Positions 52,116 to 61,765 of a DNA stretch of 64,000 nt are shown piece by piece. The notes under the pieces were generated by a model. That model searched no databases, was not told the origin of the DNA, and saw only the letters and a program-made list of their open reading frames with translations. Made by a program: the position numbers and the translations under genes. This stretch comes from Betaproteobacteria bacterium (GTDB lineage: Bacteria; Pseudomonadota; Gammaproteobacteria; Burkholderiales; Rhodocyclaceae): NCBI GenBank assembly GCA_016234745.1, contig JACRAR010000074.1, positions 434,001 through 498,000 of the forward strand, written 5' to 3'. Each line of letters begins with the position of its first letter. The first letter of the stretch is position 1.

Positions 52116-52568
52116 ATGCGCAAACTCGACTTGGCTTTACTTCTGATGGCTTTCAGTACCCTGGCTGCGGCGGATGTCGCGGTCAGGGAGCCCTGGGCAC
52201 GCGGCACCGTGGTTGGGCAAACCGCGAGCGGCGCCTTCATGGAATTGACGGCAAGCGAGAGTGCCGCTTTGCTGGAAGTCTCCAGCCCAATTGCCGGGGT
52301 GGTGGAGGTGCATGAAATGAGCCTGGATAACGGCGTGATGAAAATGCGCGCCGTGCCCCGCCTCGACCTTCCTGCCGGCAAATCCGTGACGCTGCGGCCG
52401 GGCGGGTATCACATCATGCTCATGGATCTCAAGAAGCAACTCAAGAAGGGCGAGAGCGTGCCCTTGACGCTCAAGATCGAAGGCAAGGACAAGAAAGTCA
52501 GCAGCATCGAAGTCAAGGCCGAGGTGCGCGAGTTGACCACGCCGCCCATGCTTGAGCACAAGCACTGA
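52116..52568 (+). CDS. PCu(A)C-type periplasmic copper chaperone
   Basis: 150 residues with a signal peptide (RKLDLALLLMAFSTLAAAD). The copper motif H-x-M...M...H-x-M is present: VHEM, VMKM and YHIMLM at about 74, 86 and 110, followed by a polar tail ending HKH. PCuAC hands Cu(I) to the CuA centre of oxidases, or to SCO proteins, which suits the oxidase and SCO genes at the start of the window. Convergent with the RND gene. Confidence 0.9.
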   Translation: MRKLDLALLLMAFSTLAAADVAVREPWARGTVVGQTASGAFMELTASESAALLEVSSPIAGVVEVHEMSLDNGVMKMRAVPRLDLPAGKSVTLRPGGYHIMLMDLKKQLKKGESVPLTLKIEGKDKKVSSIEVKAEVRELTTPPMLEHKH

Positions 52569-52580
52569 GGGAAAAGTTTC

Positions 52581-55500
52581 TTACTCGCCGCTGTCCTGGA
52601 TTTGCAGCGGACCGGTGCCGGAGTAGCGATCCAGCGTGAGATAGATCACCGGCGTGATATACAGGGTGATGATTTGCGAGAACAGCAGCCCGCCTGACAC
52701 CGCCAGGCCAAGCGGCTGGCGCAGTTCCGCGCCGGCGCCGAGGCCAAGCGCGATGGGAAGCGACCCCATCAATGCGGCAAAGGTGGTCATCATGATCGGG
52801 CGGAAGCGCAGGATGCAGGCCTGACGGATGGCTTCGGCCGGCGCCATGCCTTGCATGCGCTGGGCGTGCAGGGCAAAGTCGATCATCATGATGGCGTTCT
52901 TCTTGACGATGCCGATCAGCATCAGGATGCCGATGGTGGCGATCAGCGTCAGGTCCATGTTGAACAGGCGCAGGGTCAGCAGAGCGCCGACTGCCGCCGA
53001 AGGCAGGCCGGCGAGAATGGTCAACGGGTGGATGTAGCTTTCATACAGTACACCCAGCAGCACATAAATCACCAGCAGCGCGATCACCAGCAGCAGCGCC
53101 TGGCCCGACTGCGAATCCTTGAACACCGCGGCATCGCCGCCGTAGCTGGCGATGATGCTGGCCGGCAGCTTGATTTCCTCGCGGAAGCGATCGATTTTTT
53201 CGGCGGCGGCGCCGAGCGGGACATCGGGCGCCAGGTTGAATGAGATGGTGATGGCCTGCAGCTGGCCCTGATGATTGACCGCGGTCGGGCCTACCGTACG
53301 CCGCACGGTGGCGAAACTCGACAGTTTGACGAGGTTGCCATTGCGGTTGCGCACGGTTATTTTTTCCAGCGCGGCCTCGTCGCGCTTGAAAGGCTCGGCG
53401 AGTTCGAGGATGACCTGGTAGCTGTTGCTGCTGGTGAAGATGGTCGATACCTGACGCTCGCCGAACCCCTCATAAAGGGCGCTGCGTATCTTGTCGATCT
53501 GGATGCCGAGCAGGTTGGCCTTGTCGCGGTCGATATCGAGTGTCGCCTGCAGGCCTTTGAGTTGCGAGTCGCTATTCACGTCGCGGAATGCCGGGTCATT
53601 GCCCATGCGCTCCATCAGGCGGCTCGACCAGTCATTCAGTTCGTCGGCGCGCACGCTCTGCAATACATACTGGTAGCGGCTCTTGCTGATCTTGCCGCCG
53701 AGCTGCAGATTCTGCTCCGGTCGCATATACACGGCGATGCCGGGGACGGCACGAAATTTCTTGCGCAGGCCTTCGAGCACCGCATTCATGTTGGCACGCT
53801 CGCCACGCGGTTTGAGGTTGATGAACAGGCGGCCGGAATTCTGGGTCGCGCCGCCGACGCCGGTGAACGAGGCGACGCTGGCGACATTCGGGTCGGCACG
53901 CAGGATATCGGCCACCTGGTTCTGCTTCTCGAACATGGCATAGAAGGAAATGTCCTCGATCGCCTCGGTGGTGATCCGGATCTGGCCGATATCCTCCTCC
54001 GGAAAGAAGCCCTTGGGGATGGTCACGAATTGCCAGGCCGTGGCGACAAAGGTCAGCAGCGCCACGCACAGCACGACGCGCCGATGGCGCAAGCCCCAGT
54101 CGAGCGTGCGCGTGTAATGCCTCAGCATGGCTTCGAACAGTCGCTCAAAAGTCCGGGTGATGAAGTTGCTCGATTCAGTGGAATGGCTGGTCAGGTAGCG
54201 GCTGCACAGCATCGGCACGAGGGTCAGCGAGACCGCGGCCGAGACCAGCACGGAAAGCGAGACCACCACGGCGAACTCGTGGAACAGCAGGCCGATTACC
54301 CCGGGCATGAAAAACACCGGGATAAAGACCGCCACCAGCGAGATCGAGATCGACAGGATGGTGAAGCTCATCTCGCGCGAACCGGTCAGCGCCGCCTGCA
54401 AGGGCGCCATGCCAGCCTCGATGTGGCGGACGATGTTCTCGAGCATGACAATGGCGTCGTCGACGACCAGCCCAACGGCCAGGGTGATGCCGAGCAGGGA
54501 GATGTTGTCGAGGCTGTAGCCGAAGGCGAAGAGCAGCGACAGCGCGCCGATCAGCGACACGGGCAGGGACAGGGTGGGAATCAGGGTGGCGACGAAGCGG
54601 CGCAGGAACAGGAAAATCACCAGCACCACCAGGGCAACGGTGATCGACAGCGTGATGTAGACATCATGCAAGGCGGCGCGGATCGAGACCGAGCGGTCGT
54701 TGAGCAGGTTGACCCCGATCGAGCCGGGCAGCTGCGCGCGGAACATCGGCAGCATGGTGTTGATGGCATTCACCACCGCCACCGTATTGGCGTTGGGCTG
54801 GCGCAGCACGGCCAGGACGATGGCGCGCTCGTCGTTGTAGCGGCCGGCGGTGCGCACGGATTCGACGCTGTCTTCGATCGTGGCGATGTCGCGCAAATAG
54901 ATCGGGGCGTTGTTGCGGGTGGCAATCACGAGCTGGGCGAACGCTGCCGCATTCTTCAATTGCCGGTTGGCTTCGATGGTAAGCATCTGGCGCGGTCCGT
55001 CGAGCACGCCCACCGGCGTGTTGGCATTGGCAGCGGAAAGCGCGGCCATCAGCTCATCGAGCGAAATATTGCGCGCCGTCATCAGATCCGGATTGGCTTT
55101 GACCCGCACTGCATATTTCTTCAGGCCATACACCACCACCTGGGCCACGCCGTCGAGGGTGGAAAGACTGGGCGAGATCAGGTTTTCGGCGTAGTCGTTA
55201 AGCTCGGCGAGACTCAGCGAGGGCGAGGTCAATGCCATCATCAATACCGGTGCATCGGCAGGGTTCACCTTGCGATACGACGGTGGCGTCGTCATTTCGA
55301 TCGGCAGGGTGCGCTGGGCGCGCAGCAGTGCCGCCTGGACATCCACCGCCGCGGCGTCGATGTCACGGTCGGAGACGAATTCGAGCGTCACCGAAGTATT
55401 GCCGGTGGTGTTGGTGGAGCTGATGATGTTGAGGCCGCTGATGGTGGAGAACTGCTTTTCGAGCGGCAAGGCGACCGATGAAGCCATGGTTTCGGGGCTG

Positions 55501-55661
55501 GCACCGGGGAGCGAGGCGTTGACGCTGATGATCGGCGTGTTGTAGCTGGGCAGGGCTGCCACCGGAATCTTGAGGTAGGCCACCAGTCCTGCCACCACCA
55601 CGGCAACACACAGCAGCACGGTCATGACCGGCCTACGGATGCAGAGTTCGGGGAGTGTCAT
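52581..55661 (-). CDS. RND multidrug efflux transporter (HAE1/MdtB-like)
   Basis: 1026 residues, twelve transmembrane helices and two large periplasmic loops. The proton-relay Asp pair is in LVVDDAIVMLENI (helix 4), the N-terminus reads LPELCIRRPVMTVLLC, and the C-terminal LLFSQIITLYITPVIYL is typical. The inner-membrane pump works with the membrane fusion protein gene 25 bases upstream. No outer-membrane channel gene is present in the pair, so a TolC-like protein must come from elsewhere. Drug range is unknown. Confidence 0.94.
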   Translation of the reverse strand: MTLPELCIRRPVMTVLLCVAVVVAGLVAYLKIPVAALPSYNTPIISVNASLPGASPETMASSVALPLEKQFSTISGLNIISSTNTTGNTSVTLEFVSDRDIDAAAVDVQAALLRAQRTLPIEMTTPPSYRKVNPADAPVLMMALTSPSLSLAELNDYAENLISPSLSTLDGVAQVVVYGLKKYAVRVKANPDLMTARNISLDELMAALSAANANTPVGVLDGPRQMLTIEANRQLKNAAAFAQLVIATRNNAPIYLRDIATIEDSVESVRTAGRYNDERAIVLAVLRQPNANTVAVVNAINTMLPMFRAQLPGSIGVNLLNDRSVSIRAALHDVYITLSITVALVVLVIFLFLRRFVATLIPTLSLPVSLIGALSLLFAFGYSLDNISLLGITLAVGLVVDDAIVMLENIVRHIEAGMAPLQAALTGSREMSFTILSISISLVAVFIPVFFMPGVIGLLFHEFAVVVSLSVLVSAAVSLTLVPMLCSRYLTSHSTESSNFITRTFERLFEAMLRHYTRTLDWGLRHRRVVLCVALLTFVATAWQFVTIPKGFFPEEDIGQIRITTEAIEDISFYAMFEKQNQVADILRADPNVASVASFTGVGGATQNSGRLFINLKPRGERANMNAVLEGLRKKFRAVPGIAVYMRPEQNLQLGGKISKSRYQYVLQSVRADELNDWSSRLMERMGNDPAFRDVNSDSQLKGLQATLDIDRDKANLLGIQIDKIRSALYEGFGERQVSTIFTSSNSYQVILELAEPFKRDEAALEKITVRNRNGNLVKLSSFATVRRTVGPTAVNHQGQLQAITISFNLAPDVPLGAAAEKIDRFREEIKLPASIIASYGGDAAVFKDSQSGQALLLVIALLVIYVLLGVLYESYIHPLTILAGLPSAAVGALLTLRLFNMDLTLIATIGILMLIGIVKKNAIMMIDFALHAQRMQGMAPAEAIRQACILRFRPIMMTTFAALMGSLPIALGLGAGAELRQPLGLAVSGGLLFSQIITLYITPVIYLTLDRYSGTGPLQIQDSGE

Positions 55662-55686
55662 GAACGAGAGAAACTGGAACCCCGGA

Positions 55687-56847
55687 TCAACTGCCGGCGG
55701 ATTTGCCGTTCGCTGCAGGCTTGTTCGGGTCGCTGCCGGCTTCGCGCACTTTCATGCCCGGGCGCAGATTCTGGGTGCCATCGACGACGACGCGTTCGCC
55801 GCCTTCCAGTCCCTTGATTGCGGCGCGTGTATCGAAGCTGTGCAGGATTTCGATCTTGCGTCTTTGCACGGTCGTGTCAGTGGACACCGTATAGACATGG
55901 GTGCCATCGACCGCATTGACTACTGCCACCAGGGGGATCAGCACGGCATCCTGCAATTCCCGCACGGAAATCCGGATGCCCGCATAGGCGCCGGGCCACA
56001 GTCCGTGATCGGCATTGGCGAACAGTCCCTTGACGCGTATGGTCCCGCTCTGGGAATCGACAGCATTGTCGATGAAGTGGAGGCGCCCGGCACGCTTCCA
56101 GTTGCTGTTGGGCAGGAAGGCCTCGATGCTGACGTTTCCGGTTTTTGCCGCCGCCAGCAGGGAAGTCACTTCTCTTTCCGGCAGCGTGAATGAAACGGTG
56201 ATCGGATCCAGCTGGGTGATCGTGACCAGTGTATTGCTGGCGGGTTGCACCAGGCTGCCAGGATAGACATTGATCGCGCCGACCCGGCCGCTGATTGGCG
56301 CTCGCAGGGTATTGAAGCTGAAATTGACGCGCTCGCTTTCGAGCATCGCCTGGTCTTGCCGCACCGTCGCCAGTTGCGCGTCATACTGGCCCTTCACGAT
56401 ATCGAGGGCGTTCTGGGCGATGAAGCCCTGCTGACGCAATTCCTTTTGGCGCGCAAACTGGCGCTCCAGGCTGATCAATGTTGCCTGGTCCTTGGCCAGC
56501 TGCGCTTCCGCCTTGTGCAGATTGGCCTGGGCGGTGCGTTCATCGAGCGTGAACAGCAATTCGCCAGCCCTGACAAATTGCCCTTCCTTGATGTGCACCT
56601 GGCTGATGGTATTGCTGACCTGAGGATGGACGTCCACGCTGTTGAGCGAAGTGACATAGCCGCTGGCAGTCAGCACGATGGGCTGGGTCTGGCGCTGCGC
56701 CAGGGTGGTCGTGACCGATACGCCGCCTTGCTTGCCAGGAGAGGTTTGCGCTTCGGGGGATTGCGCATGCTGCCTGTCCCAGGCCAGCCAGCCGCCTGCC
56801 AATCCAGCCAGGATCACACCAATCAACCAAAGCCGGGTTTGCTTCAT
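55687..56847 (-). CDS. RND efflux membrane fusion (adaptor) protein
   Basis: 386 residues. A single N-terminal anchor helix (LWLIGVILAGLAGGWLAW), a coiled-coil hairpin around 105-175 (AQLAKDQATLISLERQF), lipoyl and beta-barrel domains and a C-terminal membrane-proximal part. It links the RND pump to an outer membrane channel. The start is ATG 56847. Directly ahead of the RND gene, same strand. Confidence 0.92.
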   Translation of the reverse strand: MKQTRLWLIGVILAGLAGGWLAWDRQHAQSPEAQTSPGKQGGVSVTTTLAQRQTQPIVLTASGYVTSLNSVDVHPQVSNTISQVHIKEGQFVRAGELLFTLDERTAQANLHKAEAQLAKDQATLISLERQFARQKELRQQGFIAQNALDIVKGQYDAQLATVRQDQAMLESERVNFSFNTLRAPISGRVGAINVYPGSLVQPASNTLVTITQLDPITVSFTLPEREVTSLLAAAKTGNVSIEAFLPNSNWKRAGRLHFIDNAVDSQSGTIRVKGLFANADHGLWPGAYAGIRISVRELQDAVLIPLVAVVNAVDGTHVYTVSTDTTVQRRKIEILHSFDTRAAIKGLEGGERVVVDGTQNLRPGMKVREAGSDPNKPAANGKSAGS

Positions 56848-56983
56848 GCGCACCGGCAGGCGTTGAATATTTGCGCCAGTGCCCTGCGTGAACACACATA
56901 ACCGGGCGTGCCGAGCTGCTGCGTGCTGCCGGCCAGCGGAATATTTTCAACGCACAACGCTTCCTGGCAGTAGGGGAATCCCG

Positions 56984-57148
56984 TCATTGCGCAGTTCCCG
57001 GCGCGTTGCTATGATGGTTCGCAGATGGTTGGGCTGACTGGGATGTCGCAGTCGGAGCGGGTGGCAACGAAAGCGCTGTTTTGGTGCCGCAGCCGGAAAA
57101 GACATGCGCAAGAGCGACAAAAGCGATGGTGGAAAGCAGCGGACGCAT
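56984..57148 (-). CDS. lptM: LptM-like small lipoprotein
   Basis: 54 residues from ATG 57148, too short for standard gene cut-offs. A hydrophobic signal ends in the lipobox FSGC with Cys20, then GTKTALSLPP, the GxKxxLxLP signature of LptM/YifL lipoproteins, and a Ser/Pro/Asn tail. In related genomes this gene sits between lysA and cyaY, divergent from cyaY, and the protein helps mature the LPS translocon LptD. Here cyaY is divergent as expected, but lysA has been replaced by the efflux operon. Identification rests on motif and position. Confidence 0.8.
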   Translation of the reverse strand: MRPLLSTIAFVALAHVFSGCGTKTALSLPPAPTATSQSAQPSANHHSNAPGTAQ

Positions 57149-57206
57149 GGCACACAGATGGTCTGGAAGTTTTCATCCTATCACAGTAGATTGACTGGAT
57201 TACATA

Positions 57207-57536
57207 GTGGATGAGCGTGAATTCAACCTCCATGCCGATGCCATGCTCGCACGGATCGAGCAGGCGCTGGAGAAATGCGGAGACGAAGTCGATTTCGAAC
57301 TCGGACCGGGCGGCGTGATCGAACTCGAATTCGAGCATGGTGGCGGCAGCAAGATCATCATCAACCGTCATGGCGCAGCACGCGAAATCTGGGTCGCTGC
57401 GAAATCCGGCGGCTACCATTTCAAGATGGATGAGAATGATCCTCAGCGGTGGGTGGGGACACGCGACGGCATCGACTTGCTCGAAATCCTGTCGCGTTGC
57501 GTCAGCGAACAGGCCGGAACGACAATCAGGCTTTAG
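57207..57536 (+). CDS. cyaY: Frataxin homologue CyaY
   Basis: 109 residues. Acidic N-terminal helix (MDEREFNLHADAMLARIEQALE, shortened to its acidic face EREF, DAM, EQALE) and the core IIINRHGAAREIWVAAKSGGYHF, a close frataxin match. It tunes iron-sulfur cluster assembly by iron and IscS binding. Convergent with ponA; divergent from lptM with 58 bases between start codons. Confidence 0.94.
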   Translation: MDEREFNLHADAMLARIEQALEKCGDEVDFELGPGGVIELEFEHGGGSKIIINRHGAAREIWVAAKSGGYHFKMDENDPQRWVGTRDGIDLLEILSRCVSEQAGTTIRL

Positions 57537-57545
57537 CCAAGTGCT

Positions 57546-59900
57546 TCAGGGCGCAGTGCCCACAGGTTTTTCCACCATTCGAGGTTTCGCATCCTGCACC
57601 GGTGCAGGCGCTTGTTGCTTGTCAGGCATTGCGCCGGGTTGTTCCTCTTCATCCTGCGGCAAATGTTCCTGGTAGATGAATTCCGTGCCCCTGGACTTGC
57701 CGGTCGGATCATTGGCGCGAATCGCAACCAGACCCTCGGGTACTTCCATATAGCTTTCCGGTACGCCCTTGAGGGCTTTTTCCATGAAGCCGATCCACAT
57801 CGGCAGTGCGGCGGTTCCGCCGGTTTCGCCGTTGCCGAGTTTCTTCGGCTGATCGAAACCAATCCAGGCCACGCCAACCACGGTAGGCTGATAACCGCAG
57901 AACCAGGCGTCGATATAGTCGTTGGTGGTGCCGGTCTTGCCGGCCAGATCGCCACGCTTCAATGACAACGCCTTGGTGGCGGTGCCGCGCCGCACCACGT
58001 CATGCATCATGCTGTCCATCAGGTAAGCGTTGCGCGGATCGAGTACGCGCAGCTGCTCGTCGCCGGCGACGACCGGCGCGCTTTCGGCCAGCACATTCCC
58101 CTTATCGTCGAGGATCTGGCGCACGATGTGGGGTTCGATCTTGTAGCCGCCGTTGGCGAAGATGGCATAGGCGGTGAGCTGCTGCCAGGGTGTGACCGAA
58201 CCGGCGCCGAGCGCCATGGTGAGGTAGGGCGGGTGTTTCTCGGCATCGAAGCCGAAGCGCGTGACGTAATCCTGGGCGTAATGCGTGCCGATGGATTTGA
58301 GCAGGCGGATCGAGACCATATTTTTGGATTTCGCCAGACCGGTACGCAGCGCCATCGGCCCTTCATACTTGCCGTCGTAATTTTTCGGCTCCCAGGCCAG
58401 GCTGCCGGTCTCGGCCGCCGATATGACGATCGGTTCGTCGGGTATCACCGAGGAGGGCGTGTAGCCTTTCTCCAACGCCGCCGAATAGATGAAGGGCTTG
58501 AAACTGGAACCCGGCTGGCGCCAGGCCTGGGTGGCGTGATTGAACTTGTTGCGGTTGAAATCGAAACCGCCGACCAGGGCGCGAATCGCTCCGTCTACCG
58601 GGCTGGCGGCGAGGAACGCAGCCTCGACCTCGGGCATCTGGCTGATTTGCCAGTGCTGCTTGTCATCCTTGCTCAGGCGGATCACCGCCCCGCGGCGCAG
58701 CCGCCTGGTCGCGGGAGCCTTGTCATCGAGCATGCGGCTGGCCAGCTTGAGTGCATCGCCGGTCAGCGTGATGATCTCTCCGCCGCGCAGATAGGCGCGA
58801 ATCTGCTTGACGTTGGCCTCGAGTACCACCGCGGCCAGGAGTTCGTCGGAGTCGTCGTAATCCGCCAGCGCTTCCTCGAGCAGCTCATCGTCCTGCTCGG
58901 AGCGGATTTCCTGCATGTCGATGTAGCCTTCCGCTCCGCGATAGCCGTGGCGCCGATCGTAGTCCATGACGCCTTTGCGCAGGCTGGCATAGGCGACCGC
59001 CTGCTCGGCCCGGTTGATGGTGGTGATGACCCGCAGTCCCTTGTTATAGCTGTCTTCCTGGAAGCGCTCATAGACGATCTGGCGCGCCATTTCGGCGACG
59101 AATTCGGCATGGACGCCGAAGTCGTTGGCATCGTGCTTGATTGTCAGCACCTGCTTTTGCGCTTCGGCGAGTTGCGCGTCGCTGATGGCTCCCAGTTCGT
59201 GCATGCGTCTCAGAACATACTGCTGGCGCAACTTGGCACGCTTGGGATTGGCCACGGGGTTGTATGCCGAGGGCGCCTTGGGTAGGCCCGCCAGCATGGC
59301 GGCCTCGGCGATATTGATGTCCTTGAGGGGCTTGCCGAAATAAATCTGCGCCGCCGCGGCGAAACCGTAGGCGCGCTGTCCGAGATAAATCTGGTTGATG
59401 TAGATCTGCAGGATCTCGTCCTTGGGCAGGTTGTGCTCGATCTTGAAGGCCAGCAAGGCCTCGTAGAGCTTGCGCGACAAGGTTTTTTCCGTGGTCAGGA
59501 AAAAGTTGCGCGCCACTTGCATGGTGATCGTGGATGCGCCCTGGCGCTTGCCCGCACCTATGAAATTGGAATAGGCGGCCCGCAGCACGCCCAGGGTGTC
59601 GACCCCCCCATGCTGGTAAAAGCGCTCGTCTTCGGCGGCCAGGATCGCTTGCTTCATGATCGCCGGAACCTCTTCGATACGCACCAGGGCGCGCCGCTCC
59701 TCGCCGAATTCGCCGATCAGATAACCATCCGCGCTATATACACGCAAGGGTATTTTGGGCTGATAATCGGTCAATAATTCGAGCGACGGCAGTTGCGGAT
59801 AAGCGAGAATGACGGCAATGCCCAGTAGGGCGGCTGACGCGAGCACAATGCCGGCGATGAGCAAAATCGGGTAGAGAATCCAGCGGAGAGCGGCGGGCAA
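57546..59900 (-). CDS. mrcA: Penicillin-binding protein 1A
   Basis: 784 residues. One N-terminal anchor, then the glycosyltransferase (AEDERFYQHGGVD, QGASTITMQVARN) and the transpeptidase with SSFK in PGSSFKPF, a SKN-type motif (KSKNMVS) and KTGTTN. It polymerises and crosslinks peptidoglycan. The only in-frame start is TTG 59900. The C-terminal 40 residues are Pro/Gln/Glu-rich. Divergent from pilM, a classic arrangement in many proteobacteria. Confidence 0.95.
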   Translation of the reverse strand: MPAALRWILYPILLIAGIVLASAALLGIAVILAYPQLPSLELLTDYQPKIPLRVYSADGYLIGEFGEERRALVRIEEVPAIMKQAILAAEDERFYQHGGVDTLGVLRAAYSNFIGAGKRQGASTITMQVARNFFLTTEKTLSRKLYEALLAFKIEHNLPKDEILQIYINQIYLGQRAYGFAAAAQIYFGKPLKDINIAEAAMLAGLPKAPSAYNPVANPKRAKLRQQYVLRRMHELGAISDAQLAEAQKQVLTIKHDANDFGVHAEFVAEMARQIVYERFQEDSYNKGLRVITTINRAEQAVAYASLRKGVMDYDRRHGYRGAEGYIDMQEIRSEQDDELLEEALADYDDSDELLAAVVLEANVKQIRAYLRGGEIITLTGDALKLASRMLDDKAPATRRLRRGAVIRLSKDDKQHWQISQMPEVEAAFLAASPVDGAIRALVGGFDFNRNKFNHATQAWRQPGSSFKPFIYSAALEKGYTPSSVIPDEPIVISAAETGSLAWEPKNYDGKYEGPMALRTGLAKSKNMVSIRLLKSIGTHYAQDYVTRFGFDAEKHPPYLTMALGAGSVTPWQQLTAYAIFANGGYKIEPHIVRQILDDKGNVLAESAPVVAGDEQLRVLDPRNAYLMDSMMHDVVRRGTATKALSLKRGDLAGKTGTTNDYIDAWFCGYQPTVVGVAWIGFDQPKKLGNGETGGTAALPMWIGFMEKALKGVPESYMEVPEGLVAIRANDPTGKSRGTEFIYQEHLPQDEEEQPGAMPDKQQAPAPVQDAKPRMVEKPVGTAP

Positions 59901-60034
59901 AGAGGACTCGAATGAGGAAAAAGCAAGGGCGCATTATAGGCTGTAGTGCAGAAATCTCCGATTCGCCCGGGGTGTGAAAATGGTCCTGATTTTCAAGAAA
60001 TAATTGTTTACAGCCGATATAGTTGCTGCTAGCA

Positions 60035-60056
60035 TTTAATGTAAATTATCATTAAA
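60035..60056. promoter_or_regulatory. AT-rich inverted repeat before pilM
   Basis: Arms TTTAATG and CATTAAA (7 bp) spaced by 8 bases, 33 bases upstream of the pilM start. The whole ponA-pilM gap (59901-60089) is AT-rich against its GC-rich surroundings and must hold both promoters. Could be an operator of the pil operon; no regulator is implied. Confidence 0.4.
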
Positions 60057-60089
60057 TTGCCTAACATATGATTTTAAAAGGATATTTAC

Positions 60090-61169
60090 TTGCAATTTGA
60101 TCTCTCCATCTTCAATCCGAAGGCACGGCCGCTCATTGGTCTGGATATCAGCACATCCGCGATCAAGATGGTCGAATTATCGGATGCCGGAAAGGGAGCT
60201 TATTGCGTCGAACGTTTCGTCATCGAGCCCCTGCCGCGCGATGCGGTGGTGGATGGCAACATCGCCAATTCGGAGCTGGTTTCAGAGATCTTGCGCAGAG
60301 CCTGGAAAAGGCTGGGGTCGTCTACCCGATATGTCGCCATGGCGTTGCCTACAGCGGCGGTGATCACCAAGAAAATCGTGGCGTCGGCGAGCCTGCGCGA
60401 ACAAGAACTCGAAATCCAGGTTGAATCCGAAGCCAACCAGTACATTCCGTTTGCCCTGGAAGAGGTCAACCTCGATTTCCAGGTGATTGGCCCGGCACCT
60501 TCCGGACCGGAAGAAGTCGAACTGCTGATTGCCGCATCGCGCAAGGAAAAAGTGGAAGACCGCGTGATCTGCGCCGAGGTGGCCAGCCTAAAGCCGATGG
60601 TGATGGATATCGAAGCCTATGCCACGCTGGCGGCTTTCGAGCTGATCGAGAAGCAACTGCCGGATGGCGGCAAGGATCGCCTCATCGCCCTGGTGGATAT
60701 CGGCGCCAATGTAATGAATGTGACGGTGCTGCGCAACGACCAGACTCTATACACCCGCGAGCAGGCCTTCGGTGGCAACCAGCTGACGCAGGACATCATG
60801 CGCGTCTATGGCATGAGCATCGAGGAAGCGGAAGTCGCCAAGCGCAACAATTCCCTGCCGGAAAACTACGAGGCCGAGCTGCTGAAGCCCTTCATGGAAA
60901 ATCTGGCGCTGGAAGTGGCACGTGCCTTGCAGTTCTTTTTCACCTCGAGCCAATACAACCAGGTTGATCATATCGTGCTGATGGGCGGCTGTGCCGTGAT
61001 CCCTGGCGTGGAAGAAATGGTGGAGGCGCGTACCAAGGTTGCCACCATCATCGCCAATCCTTTTGCTGCGATGACCATCGCCTCGCGGATTCGCCCCAAG
61101 CAATTGCAGGCCAGCGCGCCTTCGCTGCTGGTGGCGTGCGGCTTGGCGTTGCGGAGGTTTGATCAGTGA
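60090..61169 (+). CDS. pilM: Type IV pilus assembly protein PilM
   Basis: 359 residues. Actin-like ATPase fold: LIGLDISTSAIKMVELS (phosphate 1), LVDIGANVMNVTVL and VLMGGCAVIPG. It is the cytoplasmic element binding the N-terminus of PilN. The start is TTG 60090, supported by AAAAGGA 7 bases upstream and by the family's N-terminal pattern. First of five overlapping pil genes. Confidence 0.95.
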   Translation: MQFDLSIFNPKARPLIGLDISTSAIKMVELSDAGKGAYCVERFVIEPLPRDAVVDGNIANSELVSEILRRAWKRLGSSTRYVAMALPTAAVITKKIVASASLREQELEIQVESEANQYIPFALEEVNLDFQVIGPAPSGPEEVELLIAASRKEKVEDRVICAEVASLKPMVMDIEAYATLAAFELIEKQLPDGGKDRLIALVDIGANVMNVTVLRNDQTLYTREQAFGGNQLTQDIMRVYGMSIEEAEVAKRNNSLPENYEAELLKPFMENLALEVARALQFFFTSSQYNQVDHIVLMGGCAVIPGVEEMVEARTKVATIIANPFAAMTIASRIRPKQLQASAPSLLVACGLALRRFDQ

Positions 61170-61765
61170 TCCGTGTCAACCTGCTTCCCCATCGGGAAGA
61201 AAAACGCAAAGCACGGCGCGAGCAGTTCTATGCCATTTCCGGCCTGATTGTCGTCTTGGTCGGGCTGATCTGGTTTATGGGCTATGGCATCATCAATGGC
61301 TATATCAGCGCCCAGGACAACAAGAATGCCTTCCTCAAGACCCAGATTACCAATCTGGACAAGGATATCGAAGAGATCAAGCGCCTCAAGGAGCAGACCG
61401 ATTCGCTCCTGTCGCGCAAGCGCGTGATCGAAGCCTTGCAGGCGAATCGGGCGGAGACTGTGCACCTGTTCAATGAGATGGCACGCCAGGTTCCGGAAGG
61501 CGTGTATATCAAATCGATCAAGCAGAACAAGGACCAGGTCAACATCGCTGGTTATGCCCAGGCCAACTCGCGGGTATCGGCGCTGATGCGCAACCTGGAG
61601 GCCTCACCGCTGCTGGAGCGGCCGGATCTGGTCGAAATCAAGGCGGAGACCGTAGCCAAGCGGCGCCTGAATGAGTTTTCCCTGAACGTATTTATTACCC
61701 GGCAAACCACCGAGGATGAAAAGAAGGGCAAGGGCGCAACTGCAGCGAAGGACAAGAAGCCATGA
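61166..61765 (+). CDS. pilN: Type IV pilus assembly protein PilN
   Basis: 199 residues. Starts with IRVNLLPHREEKR, the PilM-binding motif, then one transmembrane helix (FYAISGLIVVLVGLIWFMGY) and a periplasmic coiled-coil plus ferredoxin-like domain. The GTG start overlaps the pilM stop by 4 bases. Forms the inner-membrane alignment complex with PilO. Confidence 0.95.
   Translation: MIRVNLLPHREEKRKARREQFYAISGLIVVLVGLIWFMGYGIINGYISAQDNKNAFLKTQITNLDKDIEEIKRLKEQTDSLLSRKRVIEALQANRAETVHLFNEMARQVPEGVYIKSIKQNKDQVNIAGYAQANSRVSALMRNLEASPLLERPDLVEIKAETVAKRRLNEFSLNVFITRQTTEDEKKGKGATAAKDKKP

Noticed and set aside
53271-55481. Long open frame antisense to the RND transporter
   Set aside because: Low-complexity acidic/basic shadow with no motif; the RND gene is certain.
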